From positions 1 through 52,799 of the forward strand of contig CACLEX010000002.1 of the NCBI GenBank assembly GCA_902606065.1: 52,799 nucleotides of DNA, in the 5' to 3' direction. The notes beneath the pieces are model-generated. The model saw only the letters and a list, made by a program, of their open reading frames with translations. It was not told where the DNA came from and did no database searches. Source of the DNA: an uncultured Pelagibacteraceae bacterium. GTDB taxonomy: Bacteria > Pseudomonadota > Alphaproteobacteria > Pelagibacterales > Pelagibacteraceae. This document shows, in pieces, positions 1 through 13,171 of the stretch; position 1 is the first letter of the stretch, and every line of letters starts with the position of its first letter. The position numbers and the translations under genes were made by a program.

Positions 1-1
1 A

Positions 2-1114
2 ATATTAGAAAATCGTAAAGTCTCAGTTTCTAATGGAAAAGGCATAGATTGGTCTACTGCGGAGTCCTTAGCTTTTGGGTCACTATTGGAGGAAGGTTAT
101 CCAGTAAGACTTGTAGGTCAAGATTCAGGAAGAGGAACATTTAGTCAAAGGCATTCTGTTTTAAGAAATCAAATCGATAATTCGAGATATATCCCTTTAA
201 ATAATATTTCTAATAAACAAAAAAATTTTGAAATAGTAGATAGTTTTTTATCGGAATTAGCTGTCCTAGGATTTGAATATGGATATAGTTTGGTAGAACC
301 TAATACACTTACTATCTGGGAGGCTCAATTTGGAGATTTTGCTAATGGTGCACAAGTAGTTATCGATCAATTCATAGCTTCTGGTGAACGAAAATGGTCA
401 AGAGCATCTGGTTTAGTAATGTTGTTACCACATGGATATGAGGGTCAAGGACCTGAGCATTCATCAGCTAGGTTAGAAAGGTTTTTACAATTATGTTCAA
501 ATGATAATATGCAAGTCATGAATTGCACAACTCCTGCAAATTATTTCCATGCTTTAAGAAGACAAATGCATAGAGATTTTAGAAAACCATTGATTATCAT
601 GACACCAAAATCTTTATTACGGCATAAACATTGTGTTTCTAATTTAGACGATTTTAGTAAAAAAAATTCATTTCATAGAGTTTTATGGGATCATTCTATT
701 GATCCAAAAGTAAAAGGATTTATCAAACTAAAAAAACCAAAAGACATTGAAAAAGTGATTCTTTGTTCAGGAAAAGTCTATTTTGATTTACTTGAAGCGA
801 GAGAAAAAATTAAAAAAGACAACGTAGTGTTATATAGAATTGAGCAACTTTACCCTTTTCCTGCAAAAGCACTTGCTAATGAGCTCAAACCATATGCAAA
901 AAAAGCAAAATTTTATTGGTGTCAAGAAGAACCTAAAAATATGGGTGCTTGGTTTTCAGTCAGAGATTATATCCAATGGACATTAGATAATATAAAGGCT
1001 AAAAATAGTATGATTTCTTATATTGGAAGAAGTCCAGATGCATCACCTGCAACAGGATATGCCAAGAGACACGTTTCTCAACAACAAGAAATTATAAAGA
1101 AAGTTTTTGAATAA
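2..1114 (+). CDS. sucA: 2-oxoglutarate dehydrogenase E1 component, C-terminal part (5' end outside window)
   Basis: Frame is open from base 2 (ILENRKVSVSNGKGIDWSTAESLAFGSLLEEGYPVRLVGQDSGRGTFSQRH...), upstream of the ORF-track ATG at 86; E1o motifs; followed by sucB and lpd. Confidence 0.95.
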   Translation: MLENRKVSVSNGKGIDWSTAESLAFGSLLEEGYPVRLVGQDSGRGTFSQRHSVLRNQIDNSRYIPLNNISNKQKNFEIVDSFLSELAVLGFEYGYSLVEPNTLTIWEAQFGDFANGAQVVIDQFIASGERKWSRASGLVMLLPHGYEGQGPEHSSARLERFLQLCSNDNMQVMNCTTPANYFHALRRQMHRDFRKPLIIMTPKSLLRHKHCVSNLDDFSKKNSFHRVLWDHSIDPKVKGFIKLKKPKDIEKVILCSGKVYFDLLEAREKIKKDNVVLYRIEQLYPFPAKALANELKPYAKKAKFYWCQEEPKNMGAWFSVRDYIQWTLDNIKAKNSMISYIGRSPDASPATGYAKRHVSQQQEIIKKVFE

Positions 1115-1120
1115 ATATTA

Positions 1121-2407
1121 ATGAGTGAAAAGATATTAGTTCCAGTTCTTGGGGAAAGTATCACAGAGGCCACTGTCTCTAAGTGGTTAAAAAATGAGGG
1201 TGACTCTGTTGAAGCTGATGAACCACTTGTTGAACTAGAAACTGACAAAGTAAATTTAGAGGTTCCTTCTCCAGTATCTGGTGTTCTTACAAAAATTAAT
1301 TCAAAAAATGGATCGGTCGTTGAAGTTGGTGCTGATTTAGGATCCGTTTCAGAGAGCGAGAACAAATCAAAAGAAAATCAGGAAATTAAAAAAATACAAC
1401 CTACTGTGAAAGTGGATAAAGATAATTTGATAGACGAAGATGATAAAAATGAGGAGATGGAAGTTTTTCAAGAAAATGTCGAAGAGGAGAAGCCGTTAGT
1501 TCTTACAGAAGAGGTAAAACCTTTAAAAGTAGAAGTTGAAACAAAAATTGATGAAACTTTGTCCCCTGCAGTAAGAAAAATTGTAACTGAAAATAAAATA
1601 GATATCAGTTCTGTCAAAGGTTCAGGAAAAGATGGCAGAGTATTAAAAGGTGATTTAATAAATTTAATGGGTGTCAATCCTCCTCCATCTGAAAGAAAAA
1701 TAAAATATGGTCAAGAAGAAAGAATTAAAATGACCAGGTTAAGACAAACCATTGCTAAGAGATTAAAACAAGCACAGGATAATGCAGCCTTACTGACAAC
1801 ATTTAATGAAGTTGATATGTCAAATGTAATGGCAATGAGGAAAGAAAATCAAGATGATTTTCAAAATCGCTATGGTGTAAAATTAGGGTTTATGTCCTTT
1901 TTCGTTAAAGCAAGTATAGTAGCATTAAAAAATTTCCCAGCAATAAACGCTGAAATTGAAGGTGATACAATTGTTTATAAAAATTATTATAATATAAGTT
2001 TTGCAGTTGGCACTGAAAAAGGATTAGTCGTGCCAGTCCTAAAAAATGCAGATGAATTGTCTTTTGCAGATATTGAAAAAAATATTAAAGAAATTTCTGA
2101 AAAAGCAAAAAATGGGAAATTGACGATTGAAGATCTTCAAGGGGGAACTTTCACCATTAGTAATGGAGGTGTTTATGGTTCAATGCTTTCAACCCCTATT
2201 CTTAATCTTCCACAATCAGGCGTCTTAGGTATGCACAATATAGTCGATAGACCTATTGTAGTTGATGGAGAAATTAAGATCAGACCTATAATGTACTTAG
2301 CGTTATCATACGATCATAGAATTGTTGATGGTAAAGAGTCTGTTTCCTTTTTAAAAATGATAAAAGAAAATTTAGAGGAACCAAGAAGGCTATTTTTGGA
2401 TATTTAA
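1121..2407 (+). CDS. sucB: Dihydrolipoamide succinyltransferase (E2 of 2-oxoglutarate dehydrogenase)
   Basis: Lipoyl motif ETDKVNLEV, acidic linker, E3-binding domain, catalytic SYDHRIVDG. Confidence 0.96.
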   Translation: MSEKILVPVLGESITEATVSKWLKNEGDSVEADEPLVELETDKVNLEVPSPVSGVLTKINSKNGSVVEVGADLGSVSESENKSKENQEIKKIQPTVKVDKDNLIDEDDKNEEMEVFQENVEEEKPLVLTEEVKPLKVEVETKIDETLSPAVRKIVTENKIDISSVKGSGKDGRVLKGDLINLMGVNPPPSERKIKYGQEERIKMTRLRQTIAKRLKQAQDNAALLTTFNEVDMSNVMAMRKENQDDFQNRYGVKLGFMSFFVKASIVALKNFPAINAEIEGDTIVYKNYYNISFAVGTEKGLVVPVLKNADELSFADIEKNIKEISEKAKNGKLTIEDLQGGTFTISNGGVYGSMLSTPILNLPQSGVLGMHNIVDRPIVVDGEIKIRPIMYLALSYDHRIVDGKESVSFLKMIKENLEEPRRLFLDI

Positions 2408-3808
2408 ATGACAGATAAATTTCAAGCAGTAGTAATTGGTGGAGGACCCGGAGGTTATGTTTGCGCAATAAGATTGGCACAATTAGGTCTTAAAACTGCA
2501 TGTATAGAATCTAGAGGTTCACTAGGTGGTACTTGTTTGAATGTTGGATGTATTCCTTCTAAAAGTTTATTAAATTTATCTGAGGAGTTTCATAACGCAC
2601 AAAGTCTATCAAATAAGGGAATTGAAATTGGTGAGGTAAAATTAAACTTGTCAAAAATGATGAAGAATAAGGACAAAGCGGTTACAATTTTGACTAAAGG
2701 AGTGGAGTTTCTTCTTAAAAAAAACAAAGTCACCTATTTTAAAGGTACCGGAAGTTTCAAATCTAAAAATGATATTGTAATCAAAGATAACGATAATAAA
2801 GAGACAATTATACAAACTGAAAATACTATAATTGCAACTGGTTCAGTTCCAGTATCTTTGCCAGGAGTTGAAATTGATGAAAAAGTAATTGTTTCATCCA
2901 CTGGAGCACTTAAATTAGAACAAGTCCCGAAAAAAATGGTCGTAGTTGGTGGAGGATACATAGGTTTAGAGATGGGATCTGTATGGTCTAGACTTGGTTC
3001 AGAAGTCCATGTAGTTGAATTTCTAGATCATATCACACCAGGTATGGATAAAGAGATTTCAAGTGAATTTATGAAAATTCTAAAAAAACAAGGTATTAAT
3101 TTTCATATGCAGCATAAAGTAGAAAAAATTAAAAAGAATAACAACAATGCAATTGTTTCAACTTTAAACGAAAATGGTACCAAAAAAGATTTTGAATGTG
3201 ATGTAGTATTAATATCTGTTGGTCGAAAGCCAAATACAGAGGGACTAAATCTTCAAAAAATTGGTGTGGAATTAGACGAAAAAAAGAGAGTAAAAACAGA
3301 CAAAAATTTTAAAACTAATCAAAATAATATTTATGCGATAGGAGATGTAATAAGTGGTCCCATGTTAGCTCATAAGGCTGAGGATGAGGGAATTGCAGTT
3401 GCAGAAAATATAGCGGGTCAATCAGGTCATGTTAACTATGATACTATCCCAGGTGTGATTTATACTAGTCCAGAAGTTGCTTCTATTGGAAAAACAGAAG
3501 AACAATTAAAAGAACTAAAAATAAATTATAAAATTGGAAAATTTTCATTTATGGCAAACTCTAGAGCAAAAGCCATTGATGACACAGAAGGTTTTGTAAA
3601 AATTCTTGCTGATGAAAAAACTGATAAAGTATTAGGTGCACACTTAATTGGACCTCATGCCGGTGAATTAATTGGAGAAATTGGTATTGCTATGGAATTT
3701 GGTGCTAGCTCCGAGGATATTGCAAGAACTTGTCATGCCCATCCTACTTTTTCAGAAGCAGTGAAAGAGGCGGCTTTATCTGTAGATAAAAGAGCAATAC
3801 ACTCTTAA
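2408..3808 (+). CDS. lpd: Dihydrolipoamide dehydrogenase (E3)
   Basis: GGGPGGYVCAIRLAQLG, redox GGTCLNVGCIPSK, C-terminal HAHPTFSEA; start abuts sucB stop. Confidence 0.96.
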   Translation: MTDKFQAVVIGGGPGGYVCAIRLAQLGLKTACIESRGSLGGTCLNVGCIPSKSLLNLSEEFHNAQSLSNKGIEIGEVKLNLSKMMKNKDKAVTILTKGVEFLLKKNKVTYFKGTGSFKSKNDIVIKDNDNKETIIQTENTIIATGSVPVSLPGVEIDEKVIVSSTGALKLEQVPKKMVVVGGGYIGLEMGSVWSRLGSEVHVVEFLDHITPGMDKEISSEFMKILKKQGINFHMQHKVEKIKKNNNNAIVSTLNENGTKKDFECDVVLISVGRKPNTEGLNLQKIGVELDEKKRVKTDKNFKTNQNNIYAIGDVISGPMLAHKAEDEGIAVAENIAGQSGHVNYDTIPGVIYTSPEVASIGKTEEQLKELKINYKIGKFSFMANSRAKAIDDTEGFVKILADEKTDKVLGAHLIGPHAGELIGEIGIAMEFGASSEDIARTCHAHPTFSEAVKEAALSVDKRAIHS

Positions 3809-3830
3809 TAATTTTTCATATTATCTAAAT

Positions 3831-5786
3831 ATGAATTATCCGATTCTTTTACCTAACATATTTAACCATCCTTTTACCTATAAAAGCGATCAAAAATTAA
3901 CCGCCGGCGACTTTGTTGAGGTTCCTTTTGGAAAAACAAAAATTATCGGAGTTGTGTGGGATAATTTTGAAAAAAATGAGAATAAAACTTTTAAGATAAA
4001 AAAAATTATTAGAAAGTTAGAAATTCCAAAATTAAAAAAAAAAACAATAAATTTTTTAAATTGGTTTTCAGAATATAATGTTGTTCCAAAAGGAATGGCA
4101 CTCAAATTAACTTTATTGAGCGGAAGACCAGTAAAAAAACTTGATAATAAATTTTATAAAGATTTTTCTTTTAAGTTAAAAAAAAATTCATTTGAATTGA
4201 ATGTGGAACAAAAAGAGTCTCTTAAAGAGATGAATAATATGAATAAAAAATTTAATGTTCATGTTTTACAGGGAACGACTGGCTCAGGTAAAACTATTGT
4301 ATATTTTGAAACTTTAAAGAATATCTTGCAAAAAGGTTATCAAGGATTAATAATGTTGCCAGAGATTGGTTTAACCAATCAATTCGAAAAAAAATTTTTT
4401 GAATTTTTTGGTTTCAAAGCAGCAATTTGGCACTCTGGTATAACAAAAAAAAATAAAGAAATTATTTGGAGTGGAATTACGAATGGTGAAATAAGAGTTG
4501 TTATTGGGGCCAGATCATCTTTATTTTTGCCATTTAAAAACTTAGGGTTAATAATAGTTGATGAAGAGCATGATCAATCTTACAAACAAGACGAAGGGAT
4601 AATATTTAATGCTCGAGATATGGCTATCTCTAGGGCATCTTTTGAAAATATTCCAATAAATTTAATCACTTCTGTTCCATCAATAGAAACATACGAAAAT
4701 ATAAAGAAAAGAAAATACACCTGTTCAAAACTTGTTCGAAGATATCAAAATGCTTCTTTACCTAAATATGAAATAATTAATTTGAATAATGTTAAAATGG
4801 ATAAACAATCTTGGCTTTCTAAAGAGATAATTCAAAAAGTAAATTTCCACCTTAAAAGGAATGATCAAGTTTTATTTTTTCTCAATAGGAGAGGATTTTC
4901 CCCAAGTGTTTTGTGCAAAAAATGTTTCAATAATTTTCCATGTCCAAATTGCTCAATAAATTTAGTTTATCACAAAAATAAAAATAATTTATTGTGCCAT
5001 TATTGTGGATTTAAAAGTTTTTTGAAAAGAGAATGTTCTAAAGAAGGATTTTGTGAATTTATATTTTGTGGACCCGGTGTGGAAAGGATCTCAGAAGAGG
5101 TAAAAAAAAGTTTTCCATCAAAAAAAATTGAAATTTTTTCGAGTGATACAATGAATAAAAAAAGCTCAAAAGAAAAATTAGAAAAAATAATAAATAATGA
5201 AATTGAAATTTTAGTTGGAACGCAACTAATTTCCAAAGGTTTTCATTTTCCAAACTTGAATTGTATTGTTGTAGTTGATATCGATTTATCACTAATGGGT
5301 CACGACTTAAGGAGTGCAGAGAAAAATTTACAATTATATCATCAGTTATCAGGTAGAGCTGGAAGAACAGGAAGTCCGTCTACTATTTATTTTCAAACTT
5401 ATAATTTTAATACAAAATTAATTGATGATATTACAAATAAAAATCCAGAAATTTTTCTTGATAAAGAAATAGAAATTAGAAAAAAAAATAACTTACCTCC
5501 ATTTCAAAGATTTATCTCTTTGATTTTGACAGGTAATAAGGAAAATGAATTAGAAAAAGAAGCTTTAAAATTCAAACTATTCATTTCTAATAATATTAAT
5601 GGAAAAATTTTAGGTCCAGTAAGCGCTCCTGTATTTAAATTAAAGAGCAAATATCGTGTGCGATTGCTTATAAGAGGTGCTAAAACTCTTCAATTACAAA
5701 ATAGTTTAGCATCAATAATTCCAAAATATAAATTTGCCTCAGGAATAAAACTTTCAGTTGATGTTGATCCAATTAGCTTTAATTAA
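3831..5786 (+). CDS. priA: Primosomal protein N' (replication restart helicase PriA)
   Basis: Walker A GTTGSGKT, DEEHDQSYKQDE, Cys-rich zinc region, GPGVERI, QLSGRAGRTG. Confidence 0.93.
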   Translation: MNYPILLPNIFNHPFTYKSDQKLTAGDFVEVPFGKTKIIGVVWDNFEKNENKTFKIKKIIRKLEIPKLKKKTINFLNWFSEYNVVPKGMALKLTLLSGRPVKKLDNKFYKDFSFKLKKNSFELNVEQKESLKEMNNMNKKFNVHVLQGTTGSGKTIVYFETLKNILQKGYQGLIMLPEIGLTNQFEKKFFEFFGFKAAIWHSGITKKNKEIIWSGITNGEIRVVIGARSSLFLPFKNLGLIIVDEEHDQSYKQDEGIIFNARDMAISRASFENIPINLITSVPSIETYENIKKRKYTCSKLVRRYQNASLPKYEIINLNNVKMDKQSWLSKEIIQKVNFHLKRNDQVLFFLNRRGFSPSVLCKKCFNNFPCPNCSINLVYHKNKNNLLCHYCGFKSFLKRECSKEGFCEFIFCGPGVERISEEVKKSFPSKKIEIFSSDTMNKKSSKEKLEKIINNEIEILVGTQLISKGFHFPNLNCIVVVDIDLSLMGHDLRSAEKNLQLYHQLSGRAGRTGSPSTIYFQTYNFNTKLIDDITNKNPEIFLDKEIEIRKKNNLPPFQRFISLILTGNKENELEKEALKFKLFISNNINGKILGPVSAPVFKLKSKYRVRLLIRGAKTLQLQNSLASIIPKYKFASGIKLSVDVDPISFN

Positions 5787-5821
5787 CGCTCAAAAAAACT
5801 AATTTTTAGCCAATGTGTTAC

Positions 5822-5850
5822 TTGAAGACTATAAATGCATGTGCTAATTA
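5822..5850 (+). promoter_or_regulatory. Weak candidate promoter for the atpHAGDC operon
   Basis: TTGAAG (5822-5827) - 17 nt - TAATTA (5845-5850) in the priA-atpH gap. Confidence 0.35.
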
Positions 5851-5893
5851 AATCGAGATTTTAAATTAATCATATTCATTTGAAGGGTAAAAA

Positions 5894-6451
5894 TTGAGTA
5901 AAAATAAAGGATTTTCAGATACTTCAGCTAATAGATATTCTTTAGCTTTGTATGAGTTAGCGAAAGATTCTAACTCATTGGTTAATGTAGAAATAAATGC
6001 AAAAGCTTTTTTAAATTTAATTTCAAATAATAAAGATTTTAAAAATTTTATAAAGGATCCTACGTTAAACAGAGAAGTTTTGACTAGTGTAATTGATAAG
6101 ATTTCAGATAATTTTAAGTTAGAAACTCTTTTTAAAAATTTTGTAAATTTTTTGGTCTTAAAAAGAAGATTTTTTTATCTAGAGCATATTTTAAAAACAT
6201 TTATTGAAATATGTTCAGAAAAAAGAGGTGAATTGAAAGCAGAAATTAAATCTGCAAAATTACTTAATCAGGAGGAGATTAAAAAAATTACAGTTGAATT
6301 ATCAAATAACTTCAAATCTCAAATAAAATTAAACTACATACAAGATGAAAGTTTAATTGGAGGATTGGTCGTTCAAGTGGGAAGTACTATGATTGATACA
6401 TCAATAAAAAGTAAATTAAAACAAATTGAAAATAGAATGATAGAGGCATAA
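5894..6451 (+). CDS. atpH: ATP synthase F1 delta subunit
   Basis: OSCP/delta-like sequence, first gene of the F1 operon; predicted TTG start. Confidence 0.92.
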   Translation: MSKNKGFSDTSANRYSLALYELAKDSNSLVNVEINAKAFLNLISNNKDFKNFIKDPTLNREVLTSVIDKISDNFKLETLFKNFVNFLVLKRRFFYLEHILKTFIEICSEKRGELKAEIKSAKLLNQEEIKKITVELSNNFKSQIKLNYIQDESLIGGLVVQVGSTMIDTSIKSKLKQIENRMIEA

Positions 6452-7987
6452 ATGGAAATAAATCCTTCAGAAGTTACAAAAATATTAAAAGAACAAATTA
6501 AAAATTTTGGAGAAAAAGCAGAGATTTCTGAGGTTGGACAGGTATTGTCTGTAGGTGATGGTATAGCAAGAATTTACGGTCTTGATAATGTTCAAGCTGG
6601 AGAAATGGTTGAATTTTCTGATGGATCAAAAGGAATGGCTTTAAATCTAGAGAGTGAAAATGTTGGAGTTGTAATTTTTGGTGACGATCGGAATATTAAA
6701 GAAGGTGATGTTGTAAAAAGAACAGGAAGCATTGTAGATACCCCTGTTGGAAAAGAGTTGTTAGGTAGAGTAGTAGATGGATTAGGAAATCCAATCGATG
6801 GTAAGGGTGCTTTGGACAAAGGCATTAAAAAAAGTAGAGTTGAAGTTAAGGCACCAGGAATAATTCCAAGACAATCTGTTAGCGAACCAATGCAAACAGG
6901 TCTAAAATCAATTGATAGTCTTGTACCAATTGGAAGAGGTCAACGTGAGTTAATTATTGGAGATCGTCAGACAGGTAAAACTGCTGTAGCAGTTGATACA
7001 ATTATCAATCAAAAAAAAATTAATGAGTCGGGCGATGAAAAACAAAAACTTTATTGTATTTATGTTGCCGTTGGTCAAAAACGATCAACTGTAAGACAAA
7101 TTCAAAAAACTTTAGAAGAAGCTGGAGCGATGGAATATACAACTATAGTCGCGGCAACAGCATCTGACTCAGCTCCACTTCAATTTTTAGCTCCTTACAC
7201 TGGATGCGCAATGGGAGAATATTTTAGAGATAATGGAATGCATGCTCTGATTATTTATGATGATTTATCTAAGCAAGCGGTTGCTTACCGACAAATGTCA
7301 CTGATCTTAAGAAGACCACCAGGTAGAGAGGCATACCCAGGTGATGTATTTTATCTTCATAGTAGATTATTGGAAAGGGCTGCTAAATTAAGTGATGATC
7401 ACGGCGGAGGTTCGTTAACAGCTCTTCCGATCATTGAAACTCAAGGTGGAGACGTTTCTGCTTATATTCCAACTAATGTAATTTCAATTACTGATGGACA
7501 AATTTTCTTAGAAACTGAGTTATTTAACCAAGGTATAAGACCAGCAATTAATGTTGGTCTCTCTGTTTCTAGGGTTGGATCAGCTGCGCAAACAAAAGCT
7601 ATGAAAAAAGTATCAGGATCAATGAAACTTGAATTAGCACAATACAGAGAAATGGCAGCTTTTGCTCAATTTGGATCAGATTTAGATGCCTCAACTCAAC
7701 AACTTTTGAATAGAGGATCAAAATTAACTGAGTTATTAAAACAGAAACAATACTCACCAATGACTGTTGCTGAACAGGTTATATCTGTATTTTGTGGAGT
7801 AAAAGGATATTTAGACGATATTGATTTAAAAGATATTGCTGAATTTGAAAACAAGATCATTGAGAGATGTAAATCTGATAAACCAGAATTAATCGAGTCT
7901 ATTCAGAGCTCAGGTAAATTAGAAGAGGCAACAGAAAAAAGCTTAATTGATGTAATTACTAATCTTAAGAAAAATTTTAAATCTTGA
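6452..7987 (+). CDS. atpA: ATP synthase F1 alpha subunit
   Basis: [32 protein letters not shown]. Confidence 0.98.
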   Translation: MEINPSEVTKILKEQIKNFGEKAEISEVGQVLSVGDGIARIYGLDNVQAGEMVEFSDGSKGMALNLESENVGVVIFGDDRNIKEGDVVKRTGSIVDTPVGKELLGRVVDGLGNPIDGKGALDKGIKKSRVEVKAPGIIPRQSVSEPMQTGLKSIDSLVPIGRGQRELIIGDRQTGKTAVAVDTIINQKKINESGDEKQKLYCIYVAVGQKRSTVRQIQKTLEEAGAMEYTTIVAATASDSAPLQFLAPYTGCAMGEYFRDNGMHALIIYDDLSKQAVAYRQMSLILRRPPGREAYPGDVFYLHSRLLERAAKLSDDHGGGSLTALPIIETQGGDVSAYIPTNVISITDGQIFLETELFNQGIRPAINVGLSVSRVGSAAQTKAMKKVSGSMKLELAQYREMAAFAQFGSDLDASTQQLLNRGSKLTELLKQKQYSPMTVAEQVISVFCGVKGYLDDIDLKDIAEFENKIIERCKSDKPELIESIQSSGKLEEATEKSLIDVITNLKKNFKS

Positions 7988-7994
7988 TTTATTT

Positions 7995-10290
<2,296 letters not shown>

Positions 10291-10291
<1 letters not shown>

Positions 10292-10683
10292 TGAGTGATG
10301 AATTTAAAATAGAAATAGTTAATCCAGAGAAATCCTTTTTATCAAAAGATGATGTTAATGAGGTAGTTGTCCCTGCATTTGAAGGAGAAATGGGAATACT
10401 AAAAGATCATATTTCTATAATTTCATTTTTAAAACCTGGTATTATTATCATTCAAGCAAAATCTGGGGAAGAAAAGTATTATGTTGAGGATGGAATTATC
10501 GAATTTAAAAATAATACTTTATCCATTTTAACTAGCTATATCCTTAATTTAAAAGATATTGAGAAAAATAAATTGCTGGAATTATTAAAAAAAGCAGAGG
10601 AAGAATCTAATAAACCAGAGATTAGTGATCAATTGAAATATTTGGCTGATCAAAAAGTTGAAACTTTAAAGTCTATCAATTAA
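10291..10683 (+). CDS. atpC: ATP synthase F1 epsilon subunit
   Basis: Epsilon N-terminal beta domain (VVVPAFEGEMGILKDH); 1-nt overlap with atpD. Confidence 0.93.
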
Positions 10684-11152
10684 TTATTATTTTTATTTTT
10701 TCTTTAAGTTCTTTATATACATGATGTTTGAAATCCACTACAACTTCAGTTATTTTATCTAATTCAATCCATTTCCACTCTAAAAATTCTGGTTTATTTG
10801 TTTTAATATTTATATCTTCATCTTTACCCAGGTATCTCATTAAAAACCATTTTTGTTTTTGTCCCTTGTATTTACCTTTCCAAATAATACCCAATAAATT
10901 TTTTGGTAGTTCGTAGGTAATTGTGCCTTCTATTTCTTTCACAAGTTCTACATTTTTGATACTAGTTTCCTCTTCTAATTCTCTATAAGCAGCAGCTAAA
11001 AAATCTTCCCCGTCATCTACACCTCCTTGTGGCATTTGCCAAAAATTTTTTGGATTATCAATTCGTTTTGCTACAAAAACTTTATTCTCTTTGTTAAGGA
11101 CAACAATTCCCACTCCACTTCTAAGTGGAAGATTTCTGAATTTTTCTTCCAT
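10676..11152 (-). CDS. rppH: RNA pyrophosphohydrolase (Nudix)
   Basis: Nudix box GGVDDGEDFLAAAYRELEEETS; RppH-like N-terminus. Confidence 0.9.
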   Translation of the reverse strand: MEEKFRNLPLRSGVGIVVLNKENKVFVAKRIDNPKNFWQMPQGGVDDGEDFLAAAYRELEEETSIKNVELVKEIEGTITYELPKNLLGIIWKGKYKGQKQKWFLMRYLGKDEDINIKTNKPEFLEWKWIELDKITEVVVDFKHHVYKELKEKIKIIIN

Positions 11153-11153
11153 A

Positions 11154-12281
11154 TTAGCCTTTGAGAAGTTTGATGGCGTATTCTAACTGATTGTCAGTTT
11201 CAGTTTTGATTCTGAAATCATCGTTTTCTTCATCAATTTCTATATCTGGAGATACACCAACTTCAGAAATAGATTTTCCAGAAGGAAGATAATATTTAGC
11301 AACTGTAAGCCTAATTGCCCCATCATTTTTAAGGGGGATGATAGATTGCACTGAACCTTTACCATAACTATTTTCACCTAATAAAATTGCTCTTTTGTGA
11401 TCTTTAAGGGCTCCTGCAACTATTTCTGATGCTGAAGCCGATCCATAATTAATAAGAACAATCAAGACTTTTCCATTGGTAAGGTCACCTTTTTTTGCAA
11501 ACCATTTTCTATTTTCAGAAGGTTTTCTACTTTTTGTGGATACGATCTCTCCATTATCTAAAAAAAAGTCGGAGATTTTTATTGCTTGAGAAAGTAGTCC
11601 GCCAGGATTGTTTCTTAAATCTAAAATATATGACTTAACATCTTTATTTTTTTCTAATTTTTTAATTTCTCTTTCTATTTGTTTGCCACTATTTTCATTA
11701 AACGAGGTTAGTCTTAAATAACCTATACTTTTTTCTAAAATGTCAGCTTTAACAGATTGAATTTGTATAATCTCTCTCACAACATTAAATATTAGAGCTT
11801 TTCTCTCTCCTCGTCTTCGAATTGTGAGTTCAATTCCTGATCCAACTGGCCCTCTCATTAAATCAACAGCTTCGCTGAGAGATTTGCCCTGAACTTGAAC
11901 ATCATTAATTTTAACAATATAGTCGCCTGCTTTAATCCCTGCTCTAGATGCTGGTGTGTCATCTATAGGAGAAATGACTTTAACAACACCTGACTCCATA
12001 CTCACTTCAATACCAAGACCCCCAAATTCACCGCTAGTCTCAGTCTGCATTTCATTAAATATTTCTGGAGACATGTATGCAGAGTAAGGATCAAGAGATT
12101 GTAGAAGGCCATTGATTGCAGAGTCCATACTCTCAGATTGATTAATTTCATCTACATATTCTTTATTGATTTTTTCAAGCACTTCTCCAAATAAATCAAT
12201 TTTTTTGTAAATATCATTTTCAGCAGAATTAACTTGCTGAAATAGAAAACAAAATAAAAATAATGTTAATACTTTCCTCAT
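11154..12281 (-). CDS. ctpA: C-terminal processing protease, S41 family with PDZ domain
   Basis: PDZ plus YGSASASEIVAGALKDHKRA and SYGKGSVQ; N-terminal signal-like sequence. Confidence 0.93.
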   Translation of the reverse strand: MRKVLTLFLFCFLFQQVNSAENDIYKKIDLFGEVLEKINKEYVDEINQSESMDSAINGLLQSLDPYSAYMSPEIFNEMQTETSGEFGGLGIEVSMESGVVKVISPIDDTPASRAGIKAGDYIVKINDVQVQGKSLSEAVDLMRGPVGSGIELTIRRRGERKALIFNVVREIIQIQSVKADILEKSIGYLRLTSFNENSGKQIEREIKKLEKNKDVKSYILDLRNNPGGLLSQAIKISDFFLDNGEIVSTKSRKPSENRKWFAKKGDLTNGKVLIVLINYGSASASEIVAGALKDHKRAILLGENSYGKGSVQSIIPLKNDGAIRLTVAKYYLPSGKSISEVGVSPDIEIDEENDDFRIKTETDNQLEYAIKLLKG

Positions 12282-12631
12282 TAGATAATTAATTTTTCTC
12301 TAGGTATTAGCTCAGACCACATTTTTTCAAGTTCATAAAATTTTCTTTTTTCTGGGTGAAAAATATGAACAATTAAGTCTATACCATCAATTAATTTCCA
12401 TTCACTACTATCTGCGCCCTCAATTTTTGAATTTTTTATGCCATTATCTTTAAATTTTTCCAAAACTTGCTCAGATAAAGATTGTATGTGCCTAGATGAA
12501 GTACCGCTCGCAATAATCATAAAATCAGCCATAGAACTTTTGTCTTTGAGATCTATGCTTATTATGTCTTGAGCTTTGTTAATATCCAATGTTTTGATAA
12601 TAGAATTTTTTAGATCTGAAATTTTATCCAT
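12281..12631 (-). CDS. rsfS: Ribosome silencing factor
   Basis: SSMADFMIIASGTSSRHIQSL and DLIVHIFHPEKRKFYELEKMW; adjacent to nadD. Confidence 0.93.
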   Translation of the reverse strand: MDKISDLKNSIIKTLDINKAQDIISIDLKDKSSMADFMIIASGTSSRHIQSLSEQVLEKFKDNGIKNSKIEGADSSEWKLIDGIDLIVHIFHPEKRKFYELEKMWSELIPREKLII

Positions 12632-12648
12632 TAATTGATTTTAGATTA

Positions 12649-13170
12649 TCAAATTTTCCTTAATTTAGAAGATGAAATATTGACTTTATTAAAATAAACA
12701 AATTTAAATTTCTCACTTTTAAGGGTTTTATATGTCTTTGAATTTAATGATTTTTTCTTATATCCGTATCTATCAAAAATTAAGATATTACATTTTTCTG
12801 AAATCTGTTTCCATTTATGCCATTTATGAAAATTAACTAAATTATCTGCACCCATTAAAAAAAATATTTCATTTTTTTTATTTTTGATGAAGTAATTTAT
12901 TAGATTTATTGTTTTATTTGATTTAATTTTATTCTCATAAAATTTGACCTCAATAAATTTATTTTTTTTAATAATCTTTTCACATCCTTTAATTCTAGAT
13001 TGCAGGCTTAAAGAACTTTTTATTTTAAAAGGATTTTTTTTTGTAATGGCCCATATAATCTTTTCAAGTTTAAATCTTTTTAATGCTTCTTTAGATATAG
13101 CTAGATGACCATTGTGAGCAGGATCAAATGAACCACCTAAAATTCCAATTTTTTTTTTTTTCGAATTCAA
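12649..13170 (-). CDS. nadD: Nicotinate-nucleotide adenylyltransferase
   Basis: GILGGSFDPAHNGHLAIS; SSSKLR C-terminus. Confidence 0.9.
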   Translation of the reverse strand: MNSKKKKIGILGGSFDPAHNGHLAISKEALKRFKLEKIIWAITKKNPFKIKSSLSLQSRIKGCEKIIKKNKFIEVKFYENKIKSNKTINLINYFIKNKKNEIFFLMGADNLVNFHKWHKWKQISEKCNILIFDRYGYKKKSLNSKTYKTLKSEKFKFVYFNKVNISSSKLRKI

Positions 13171-13171
13171 A

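Noticed and set aside
86-88. ORF-track start codon of sucA at 86
   Set aside because: Conserved E1 sequence continues in frame to base 2, so this is an internal Met of a truncated gene.
1078-1365. Antisense ORF of 95 aa over sucB
   Set aside because: Shadow ORF opposite a strongly conserved CDS; Ser/Thr-rich composition typical of antisense frames. The same reasoning applies to 6592-6825, 37430-37738, 44746-45012, 47707-47991 and the other short ORFs nested in conserved genes.
5788-5810. Hairpin GCTcAAAAA..TTTTTAGC after priA as a terminator
   Set aside because: A/T stem with a bulge and no U tail; too weak to call.
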